A DNA stretch of 27,236 bases from Stramenopiles sp. TOSAG23-6 (Eukaryota; Sar). The position numbers and the translations under genes are program-made. The number at the start of each line of letters is the position of its first letter. The stretch's first letter is position 1. This document shows positions 7,445 through 15,042 of this stretch, one piece after another. A model generated the notes under the pieces. It was not told the DNA's origin. It worked only from the letters and a program-made list of their open reading frames with translations, and made no database searches. The stretch is taken from contig LT635982.1 in NCBI GenBank assembly GCA_900128565.1, forward strand, positions 1 to 27,236, in the 5' to 3' direction.

Positions 7445-8777
7445 ATGACATCAACGTATACTGGTTATCAAGGATTTACACCAAATGCATATCGAAGAAC
7501 AGAAACTGAAAAGATAGCAAGCACTCAAGATCAGCGTGATAAAAAGTTTCGGCAAAATGGTGCCAAGGTTCTTGAGACAACAGCAGGATTTCAGACAACA
7601 ACAGCAAACTCTCAAAGCAATGTCAAACGTGAGCACTATGTTGCTGCTCTGGCTCGACCTTTGAACCCGCTCAAGGCAAAGGATCGCAAAGGGTTTTCAA
7701 CTAAAGAGTTTGTTCATAGTTCTTCGTATTCATCAACGTTTCCGAATTTTGTGCAGCAGTTGCTTGACTTAGAAGGTCCATCTGAACAAGAATATCGAGC
7801 AGCTTTTAAAAAGGTTGATGCAGATAATAGCGGCACAATCTGTGCAAAGGAGGTGTCCCTTCTCATTCGGCATTGTACAGGAAAAGTTCCAAATCCTCGA
7901 GTTGTAGATACATTTATGGTATTTTTTGATCGAAACGGTGACGGTAAAATTTCTTGGGATGAATTTGTTGACGCTCTTGGTCGCGTGGAAGCTCATATGA
8001 AACGTGAATTATCGTCAAAAAAAGACGGTACACTTTTCGGTAAAGATCCCCCGCGTAGTAATAAAGTTTTACCAACTCCATTACCAAAAACAAGCAATCA
8101 AACTGATTTGGGTTGTGCTGGAGAAGACCCAAGAAGTCGCTCAAAAGCTACAGGTTCGTTTCACTATGAATTTCTAAGATTGATTAGTCATATACTATTT
8201 ATAATTCTATATTTAACAAATTCAAAATTATACAACATATTTTCACAAAATCCAGGGAGTGATCTCTCTCAAGGGACTACAAAAGTAACCAACCATATTG
8301 CTGGGTATAGTGGACACATATCAACATATACACCTAATATTGGAGAAAATGTACGAGGTAACAAAAACGATCAAATGATTGTTGAGACATATAATGTGTA
8401 AGTTTTTATTATATATATGTCTGAGTGTTTGTATAACAAAGAAACGGCCGAATTGGTGCATTGGTGTATTTTTGTATCATCTACGTTTCATCGTGAATTT
8501 GAATTGTATTGTTCAAATATATTCATTTTTACTAGAAAATTCTGTACCTAATAAATTTCAAACGAAATATATTTTTCAACAATACATGAATCCTCCAGGC
8601 TATTCAGGAATTAAAAATTCAAATCCTCAAGGTATGGGTAATTTATCTACTGATAAGTCAAGAATTGATCGTTTAGTCGAAGACATGTGGAGAGAGCGAA
8701 ATGCTGGTAAAGGTAGTGTGCTCTCCGAAACTACACAAATGCTGAAACCATTCGTACCAAATTTTGAAGATCAATAA
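7445..8777 (+). CDS. EF-hand protein with GYSG-type motifs, probably ciliary
   Basis: Exons 7445-8153, 8256-8397 and 8588-8777 give 346 residues. Two canonical EF-hand loops are present: DADNSGTICAKE (residues about 125-136) and DRNGDGKISWDE (about 162-173). Both have acidic positions 1 and 3 and a final Glu, so both should bind calcium. The N-terminus MTSTYTGYQGFTPNAY and the C-terminal HIAGYSGHIS and PPGYSGIKNS carry GYxG motifs of the kind found in flagellar microtubule-associated proteins. The C-terminus (IDRLVEDMWRERNAGKGS) is helical. The first intron join keeps the frame by GT-AG. The second joins AATGT to GAATCC and restores YNVNPPGYSG. A calcium-responsive axonemal role is inferred from these motifs only. 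Confidence 0.8.
8154..8255 (+). mobile_element. Introner-like intron 1 of the EF-hand gene
   Basis: Starts GTTCGTTTCACTATGAATTT, has a decayed box TATATTTAAC, and ends TTTTCACAAAATCCAG; 102 nt and GT-AG. The exon before it ends CAG and the intron ends CAG, a 3-bp direct repeat. The length is a multiple of three with no stop, so retention would insert 34 residues. GT at 8158 with AG at 8258-8259 would produce the same protein. Confidence 0.7.
8398..8587 (+). mobile_element. Composite intron 2 of the EF-hand gene, containing an introner-like copy
   Basis: The intron starts GTAAGTTTTTATTATATA, unlike the family. From about 8481 it turns into a full family copy: CTACGTTTCATCGTGAATTT, GTACCTAAT at 8544-8552, ATTTTTCAACAATACAT. 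The copy is preceded by ATCAT and ends ACAT, so it appears inserted in older intron sequence. Removing 8398-8587 restores the protein frame; the end is AT, not AG. Confidence 0.6.
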
Positions 8778-9105
8778 CCAAATTTTAAAATCAATCAATA
8801 ACCAAAATTTGAAAAAAAACAATACCAAAAACAACACTAATAACCAAACTATACTTTTACATTTCAAAATAAACATCAAAATGATAACAAAGTTTTTTTT
8901 ATTTGTCACTTGCTACTTTATTTTTAAGCGAACACGAAATCGTAATCCGCTATATTTGTGGTGATATTTTTTAACAGCAAGTTTTTGACACGGCTTTCAA
9001 AATACTACCGTATTATACTATAAAGAATTTCCGAATTCCTTGTGGTAATTACTAATTATATGCGTTTACTCTCTATATAGATATTATACATATTTTGAGT
9101 ATAGA
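8778..9105. other. Intergenic spacer
   Basis: A very A/T-rich spacer between two co-directional genes. The first 80 bases hold imperfect repeats of AATAACCAAA (about 8775-8850). No RNA gene, family copy or convincing ORF was seen. TATATAG-like strings near 9075-9080 lie about 30 bases before the next ATG. Confidence 0.5.
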
Positions 9106-10506
9106 ATGCGTACACCCACAATGTATCTATTATTGTTACTCGCATATCTTTGTCGTGGATCAAGCATGATGCTATATTGGGCACATACATTTTCGGCCAG
9201 CCAACACACAACAAGGGAAGCATTTAGATTCAGAAGTAACTTATTTATCTATTGCTGTAAAAACAACTGCACGATTCCAAAAGAAGAATACGATTCAATT
9301 ATTCGAAACAATGACCTGATAAAGCAAATAGTATCAAAGAATGGTGAGGTACTAAAATGTGTTAGCCCAAAACAAAAATCTAGTTTAAACCTTGTGCTAG
9401 CAGCAGTTCGTAATAATGGCTTATCACTTGAATTCGCTTCCAAAAATTTACAGAATAATACACGCGTAGTCAAAGAAGCAATACAACAGAACCCTGTTGC
9501 ACTACAATTTGCTTCGCTTACACAAAGGCTCAATCCTAGCATCATGCAATTTGTATTTGATAAGACGGGATGGAGTTCACTTGAATTTGCTCCTACCGAA
9601 TTGAGAGCCAATAAAGATTTTGTTCTTTTTGCGTTAACCAAAGACCCAACAAACATAGAATTTGCATCTTTTGAATTAAGAGACGATACAGAAGTTATTT
9701 TGACATTTCTTGCACAAGAAAAACCATACTCAAATAGTTTTATGTCTCCGTGGACCAACCAATTTTCACTTCGTCATGATGACAGTGCCGCGATATTTCA
9801 GTGCCTTGGTGCAGGTTACGAACATATTGACGACAATTTCGTCTACCAACTGCCATTTGAACGTGTATCCATTATAATACAACATAGGGCAGCTGAATTG
9901 CTTGACATGCTGAAAAGCAGTAACAAAGCAACGAAAAATACATTGTCTCTTGATGCAGTGCTCAAAAGTGGTATGAAACAAAAAAAATGGAAAGAGTCGC
10001 ATTGTAAAGAAAGTATAATCAAGACATTAATACGCGAGATCGAACTTGACATTCAGTTGGATGCTTCTTCACTACTTCGATTTTTGCAAGCCCCATCATC
10101 ATTAAAACCATATTCTTCATTCACTTTCGTATCCCCGTGGAACAGAAAGCCCTGGTTAGTGGATTGTGCTGTCTCACAGCATATTTATAAATGCTTAGGC
10201 ATCTCTGTTGAAACAAATCAAGGGATCGATGTTGATCCTGTTTACATAAACGCAAGTCCTGAAGCTATCTTGCGTATGGATAAAATAGTGCAGCAACGCT
10301 CAAGTGCTTTGCTAAAAGCGATTGAAACATGTCAAAATCAAATTTCTAGACAATCAAGAAATGAGAAAATAAGTATAAATGTCAAAAAGACTGATTTTAG
10401 AAGAAAACAAAGAGACGAAAATGCTGTAGATATGCAATTTGAGGAATGTAGTCGCTTAGAAATGTGGGAGACTTTGAATTGTTATGATAGTCCTATTCTT
10501 GAATAA
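9106..10506 (+). CDS. Secretory DUF4116-like repeat protein with a duplicated C-terminal module
   Basis: This intronless 466-residue protein starts with a hydrophobic leader, YLLLLLAYLCRGSSMMLY, probably a signal peptide. Residues about 65-205 hold helical repeats of the DUF4116 pattern, for example VLAAVRNNGLSLEFASKNLQ, VVKEAIQQNPVALQFAS and FVLFALTKDPTNIEFAS, each followed by a short L/R-N-D connector. Beyond them lies a second, different duplication: residues about 195-268 and 322-405 share a run of a hydrophobic helix, KPYS, SPW, then I-x-x-CLG, then a D-x-x-Y and a helix with R-x-x-x-LL. DUF4116 is of unknown function and is found in large paralogous sets in several protists. The C-terminus is charged and has no membrane segment. 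The ATG at 9106 is first in frame and directly precedes the leader. Confidence 0.8.
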   Translation: MRTPTMYLLLLLAYLCRGSSMMLYWAHTFSASQHTTREAFRFRSNLFIYCCKNNCTIPKEEYDSIIRNNDLIKQIVSKNGEVLKCVSPKQKSSLNLVLAAVRNNGLSLEFASKNLQNNTRVVKEAIQQNPVALQFASLTQRLNPSIMQFVFDKTGWSSLEFAPTELRANKDFVLFALTKDPTNIEFASFELRDDTEVILTFLAQEKPYSNSFMSPWTNQFSLRHDDSAAIFQCLGAGYEHIDDNFVYQLPFERVSIIIQHRAAELLDMLKSSNKATKNTLSLDAVLKSGMKQKKWKESHCKESIIKTLIREIELDIQLDASSLLRFLQAPSSLKPYSSFTFVSPWNRKPWLVDCAVSQHIYKCLGISVETNQGIDVDPVYINASPEAILRMDKIVQQRSSALLKAIETCQNQISRQSRNEKISINVKKTDFRRKQRDENAVDMQFEECSRLEMWETLNCYDSPILE

Positions 10507-10876
10507 ATTAAATCTTGATTTTGATTTATTCACGAAATAACCCAATTTGAAATTTTATATTGGACATGAAAAAATTTAAAAAATCAATCGAATGGTAAAC
10601 ATTTCCATTCCCTTACATTCTCTAAGTGCTGTTGGGTGCTCTTGCTGTTTTATTTCATGCATTAAAATCACGTTTCTCGTAAAACAGCAGAAAAATTTTA
10701 AATGAAACAAACCTGCTTCAAAATTATAGTCAGAGAGAGAGAGTCAGCTGAGAGTTTTTCAAATAGTCAATTCGATGGGATTCGATGGTCAGAATTCATT
10801 CGTGTTTAAAAAAAAAAAAAAAAAAGAGAGCATTGATACCATTGATACGCTTCTTTTATACTTAACCATACATAAA
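10507..10876. other. Intergenic spacer upstream of the LRR gene
   Basis: The spacer holds a short GA run (GAGAGAGAGAG, about 10734-10744), a repeated ATTCGATGG (10771 and 10780 region) and an uninterrupted A run starting near 10808. The frame upstream of 10877 is open through the A run but reads poly-lysine, so it is taken as leader. No RNA gene was seen. Confidence 0.5.
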
Positions 10877-12760
10877 ATGATGATGAAACTACTTGTGTCA
10901 TTGGTGGTATTGTGTACTTATTTCACTAAAGGTAAAGCCGGACTTGATGAAGAAAAGAAAGCTTTAGAAGACTTCTATGACGCAACTAACGGAACACAAT
11001 GGAAAAGTAATGAAGATTGGAAGACAGATGTACATGTTTGCGCTTGGTATGGCGTAAAATGTAATGTAAATAATGAAGCGGTTATTGGGTTACAGTTGAA
11101 CAACAATCAGCTATCTGGTCCAGGACTAACCAAAATAATTGGTCAACTAAAAAGTCTTGAATATTTGAACTTGGGAAACAATGATCTATCTGGTCCGATT
11201 CCAAAAGAAATTGGTCAACTAAGGAAGGTTAAAGTTTTACTCTTGTCAAACAACAAACTATCTGGATCAATTCCAAAGGAAATTGGTCAACTAAATCTCA
11301 AACGACTGGAATTGTATAAAAATCAACTATCTGGTGAAATACCAAAAGAAATTGGTCAACTAAAAAAGCTCAAGCGTTTTTCTTTGGGAGACAACAAACT
11401 ATCTGGTCCGATTCCAACGGAAGTTGGTCAACTAACAAATCTCAAAGATTTGACATTGTCAAACAACAAACTGTTTGGTGAAATACCTGGTGAAATTGGT
11501 CAGTTATCAAAGCTTGAAAATTTGGACTTGAAAGAAAACAACCTATCTGGTGAAATTCCTTCTAAAATTCGTAATCTTGTAAAGCTTAATACTTTGGATT
11601 TGTCCTGTAACAAGCTTTGTTCCTCACTAACTCACCACCAACTTTGTGAAAATGTATTGTCGTTGTCATCCAGCAAAAAAGTATTGTCGTTGTCATGTCT
11701 TGTAGCTGCCGAGCCTGGTGATTCTACAAATACATATCCAAAGTGTGAAAAAGATGCTTTAATTAAGCTGTACGACGCAACTGGTGGAGACAAATGGGAA
11801 AATCACGAAAATTGGAAGGAAACGGACGATGTTTGCGAATGGTATGGTGTAACTTGTGATGATGAAGGCTCTGTTGTGAAGTTAGAATTGTCATTCAACA
11901 ATGTATCTGGTGAAATACCAACAGAAATTGGTCAACTAACAAGTCTCGATGGGTTGTACTTGGACAATAACGAACTATCTGGTGAAATTCCTGATACAAT
12001 TTGTCGATTAACTAATCTCGATGAATTGAATTTGAAAGACAACAAACTATCTGGTCCAATATGTTCTGAAATTCTTGATTTACCAGAGCTCCAAGATGTT
12101 AATTTACATTTGGATGACAAAAACAAACCTCGTAAAATTACAGTTGTTGCTGTTGTCAGCAGCTCAGCTAAAAGTGTTGGTGAAGAATCTGGAAAAAAGA
12201 AAGAAGGCAAAGCTGAAGCAAAAGAAGAAAAGAAAGAAGGCAAAGCTGATGCAAAAGAAGAAAAGAAAGGTGTTGAAATTGTTCCTGCCTTGACGTGTAA
12301 TAATTTTCTACGTATCAATGATGACGCCACTAACAAAGAATGGCTCTCAACTTTAAGTGATGAGTTTCGCGTGTCTCCACATGATGAAAAAGAATGTGAC
12401 CATGGCAAGAAGTGTATCACCGAGTTCTCTTTGGTCGACTTTAAAGGAGAACAATATAAAATAATGTTTGGGCGTTGTGAACCTGGTGATTATGGTGTTT
12501 CAGATTGTAATGGTTCAATGGGCAATTTTGAGAAAGTAACACTCACACATCAAAAAGAAGAAGAATGGAAAATGTATCTCAAGGAAAGGAATCTGAGTTT
12601 AGTAAAACCAGCAGAACATTATTGTGCTGCGTGTGAGACAAATAATTGTAATATCTTTATGAGCTGGGGTGGTCTCCGAGGTTTGCCTTCAACGTCATCA
12701 ACAGCTACACCAATATTATTATTGGGTGTATTTGGGTTAGTATCTGTTTTGACGGTATGA
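10877..12760 (+). CDS. Secreted or GPI-anchored leucine-rich repeat protein
   Basis: This intronless protein has 627 residues from the ATG that directly precedes the signal peptide MMMKLLVSLVVLCTYFTKGK. It has two LRR modules, each opened by a plant-type N-cap. The first is ALEDFYDATNGTQWKSNEDW with CAWYGVKC; the second is ALIKLYDATGGDKWENHENW with CEWYGVTC. Module 1 has about eight LxxLxxLxLxxNxLSGxIPxx repeats and module 2 about three. Several repeats share nearly identical IPKEIGQL segments at DNA level. A lysine/glutamate linker with a repeated KKEGKAEAKEE unit follows, then a cysteine-bearing domain (residues about 460-600). The last 19 residues are hydrophobic after a S/T-rich stretch, typical of a GPI-attachment signal. 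Such LRR proteins usually serve surface recognition or adhesion; the ligand is unknown. Confidence 0.88.
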   Translation: MMMKLLVSLVVLCTYFTKGKAGLDEEKKALEDFYDATNGTQWKSNEDWKTDVHVCAWYGVKCNVNNEAVIGLQLNNNQLSGPGLTKIIGQLKSLEYLNLGNNDLSGPIPKEIGQLRKVKVLLLSNNKLSGSIPKEIGQLNLKRLELYKNQLSGEIPKEIGQLKKLKRFSLGDNKLSGPIPTEVGQLTNLKDLTLSNNKLFGEIPGEIGQLSKLENLDLKENNLSGEIPSKIRNLVKLNTLDLSCNKLCSSLTHHQLCENVLSLSSSKKVLSLSCLVAAEPGDSTNTYPKCEKDALIKLYDATGGDKWENHENWKETDDVCEWYGVTCDDEGSVVKLELSFNNVSGEIPTEIGQLTSLDGLYLDNNELSGEIPDTICRLTNLDELNLKDNKLSGPICSEILDLPELQDVNLHLDDKNKPRKITVVAVVSSSAKSVGEESGKKKEGKAEAKEEKKEGKADAKEEKKGVEIVPALTCNNFLRINDDATNKEWLSTLSDEFRVSPHDEKECDHGKKCITEFSLVDFKGEQYKIMFGRCEPGDYGVSDCNGSMGNFEKVTLTHQKEEEWKMYLKERNLSLVKPAEHYCAACETNNCNIFMSWGGLRGLPSTSSTATPILLLGVFGLVSVLTV

Positions 12761-13351
12761 ATTGAAGTAAAATATTTCAATTTTTTTTTAATTTTTCTTG
12801 TGAAGTAATAAATTTAACATGAAATATATATATATTATATTATATTATATAGTATTGCATATTGCGTGTCCAAGAAGACTTGATCGTGCTAAATATATTA
12901 TCTAGATACTCAGAGTTGACATTTTTTTGCATAATATATGGGTACTTCTGTGCGTGGGTTTTTTTCTTCTATGTTAATAAGACTATTGAATATTCATACA
13001 AAACACTGGAACAGTTTGAAATGGTTGGTTGTGATAAATGTGTCTTGTGCAGCAGCTGTGGCTTGTTTCATTGTTTTATATTATCATTGGAGTGAAAAAA
13101 ATCATAAGAAATAACTCAATAGAATAGCATTTATACGACACGGAATATTGCCAAAAAACAAAAAAAGAAAATCGAATTTTTCAAATGCATTTCGATTTAT
13201 TTTCAAACCGTAACGTAAAAATATATATCAAACGAGGAACAATTGTTCCTACACTTAATTAAGCGCCGCTCAGAGAGGAGACACACACACAACAAGACTT
13301 TAGTACATTTTGAGGGTTCTTGAATTATAACCATAGAGAATCACCCGAATA
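12761..13351. other. Intergenic spacer with AT microsatellite
   Basis: A 590-bp spacer. It contains an AT-rich microsatellite at about 12822-12852 (ATATATATATAT then TATAT-period units). It also contains an ORF at 12862-13095 that I consider non-coding: it has no ATG start and odd composition. CACACACACA occurs near 13282. No family intron copy or RNA gene was seen. Confidence 0.5.
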
Positions 13352-14749
13352 ATGGAGCAAGATCAAACCAGTACTCCTTTGTTGATGGCAATGTCTATCT
13401 TTTCTGGTCTTAATAATGGTTTCAACTGTTCCGTAATGAATGGTTTGATACCACGTATGAAGTTTCTCCTCAGGCTAGGCGACGTTGAAGAAGGATTTCT
13501 TACCAGTATTTTATTTGTTGGTGTTCTTTTCGGTATTTCATTTGCTGGGCTATACTCAAACGACAATATTGGTAGAAAGCGCACAACAGTAGCAGGCGAG
13601 TCTGTGATAATCATTGGAAGCATTGGTCAGCTAATTTATCTCAACTTTTGGACAATTTTATCTTTTCGCCTTCTTACTGGAGTTGGTCTTGGTATTTGTG
13701 CTGTTACGAAACCTTTATATGTGTCAGAGTTATCTGATCGAAATGTGAGAGGACGGGTTGTAGCTTGTTTTTCCGTTGCATTTTCGATTGGAATGATTAG
13801 TGTTTTCATAATGGAAGCAGTTCTTCCTGATGCAGAAAGTACAGAAAATACTTTCATGGCAAAGGAGGCCTGGCGCTTCGAAGTAGCTTTTGGCCTGATA
13901 CCTGCTCTAATTTTATGTGTTCTTGTATATTATTATATTCCAGAGTCACCAGTCTATCTTCAATTACTCAATCGAAATGAGCCACAAGTGCAGCGAGTAG
14001 ACAACAAACAAAAAAATGCTACAATTGTAAAACGAGCCATAGTGTTAACCTTCATACTATCGATTGGTCATCAATTTTCATTGATGTCTATTTTTATGGG
14101 TAGAACTCGTGAAATTATTGAACGCATGGGATGTCCACATACTTCATCTAATCATTGGTCCACTTTCTTATCTTTATTTCATTTGATCGGTATTTTGATC
14201 AGTCTTCCTATCATTGATCAGATTGGTAGGCGTGCATTGCTTCTTTGTTCGTATACTTTAGGAATTATTCTCTCATCCTTCCTATGCATCATATTATTAT
14301 TCTCTAATGAGAATTTTGTTGAATTGAAGATTATCCTATTATGCTTATATTGTGGTGCATATCAACTTGGAATATCATCAACTTTTTATGTTATTATTAA
14401 TGAAACCTGGCCTCTTCACCTCAGAGCAAAAGGAATGGGATTAGGTGCTTTTATTGTTTTCTTCGAAGTGACTGTTATTACTGGATTTTATCCAATATAT
14501 CGAGAATCAATTCATATCGGGACCTTCTTTGGCATTGCTGCTACATCTCTAATTATTTGTATGAGTCTTGTCTGGAATTATTTACCAGAAACTCGAGGTG
14601 TCAAAATTGAAGAAGTTGAACATATGTGGGAAAAGTATATTAGTAAAAAACAAATTAAGAATGAAAATAATGTGATAACACATCAAAAATGTCAAAACAA
14701 GAGTGTCGAAATTGGTATTAATACGCTAACAACGTCAAAAGTTACATAA
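13352..14749 (+). CDS. Sugar porter (MFS) family transporter
   Basis: An intronless 465-residue protein with about 12 hydrophobic segments. Sugar-porter signatures appear in order: NIGRKRT after TM2 (the D/N-x-x-GRR/K loop), YVSELSDRNVRGR after TM4, PESPVYL after TM6, GHQFSLMSIFMG in TM7 (position of the QQxSGxN substrate motif), DQIGRRALLL after TM8, NETWPLHLRAKG after TM10 and LPETRG after TM12. These match GLUT/HXT-type facilitators or proton symporters of the plasma membrane. The PESPR motif lacks its arginine and the TM7 motif is changed, so substrate choice cannot be inferred. The central loop is short (about 30 residues), as in other protist members. ATG 13352 gives a short cytosolic N-terminus. 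Confidence 0.92.
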   Translation: MEQDQTSTPLLMAMSIFSGLNNGFNCSVMNGLIPRMKFLLRLGDVEEGFLTSILFVGVLFGISFAGLYSNDNIGRKRTTVAGESVIIIGSIGQLIYLNFWTILSFRLLTGVGLGICAVTKPLYVSELSDRNVRGRVVACFSVAFSIGMISVFIMEAVLPDAESTENTFMAKEAWRFEVAFGLIPALILCVLVYYYIPESPVYLQLLNRNEPQVQRVDNKQKNATIVKRAIVLTFILSIGHQFSLMSIFMGRTREIIERMGCPHTSSNHWSTFLSLFHLIGILISLPIIDQIGRRALLLCSYTLGIILSSFLCIILLFSNENFVELKIILLCLYCGAYQLGISSTFYVIINETWPLHLRAKGMGLGAFIVFFEVTVITGFYPIYRESIHIGTFFGIAATSLIICMSLVWNYLPETRGVKIEEVEHMWEKYISKKQIKNENNVITHQKCQNKSVEIGINTLTTSKVT

Positions 14750-14820
14750 ATAAATAAAACCCTCTAATCAATAATGTTCAACTATTCACTCAAAAAATCT
14801 CTATTGTAAATATCTCAAAT

Positions 14821-14838
14821 CTAAACCCTAACCCTAAT
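14821..14838. repeat. Short interstitial telomere-like repeat
   Basis: CTAAACCCTAACCCTAAT contains two and a half CCCTAA-type units, matching common eukaryotic telomere repeats. It lies in the promoter-side spacer of the next gene. Two units can arise by chance or serve as a telo-box-like site. Confidence 0.35.
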
Positions 14839-15042
14839 CGATGACGTCATACTTTTACGTTATAACAGAAATTTGTGTAACCGTTCATTTATGCATGTTC
14901 TCGAAACAGTGCAACCAAGGTCTTACAACGGTTGTTTTTTTCTCGTGTTCGCCGAACATATAGATAGTTAATTTATATACCACACACGCCATCAATCTAG
15001 CCAATCGTGTAGTGTTGTATCGTTGTTAGTTGTGTTAGGTTT

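Noticed and set aside
7219-7509. Open frame of Arg/Lys-rich sequence before the EF-hand gene
   Set aside because: It starts at TTG, is a purine-rich leader of low complexity, and overlaps the EF-hand start in another frame. It is more likely 5' UTR.
12862-13095. 77-residue frame with cysteine cluster
   Set aside because: It has no ATG start, lies in A/T-rich spacer and has no protein-like pattern beyond a few cysteines.
14821-14838. CCCTAA-type units as a chromosome-end or healed telomere
   Set aside because: Only about two and a half units occur, with ordinary genes on both sides. It is kept as a weak repeat feature and not as a telomere.
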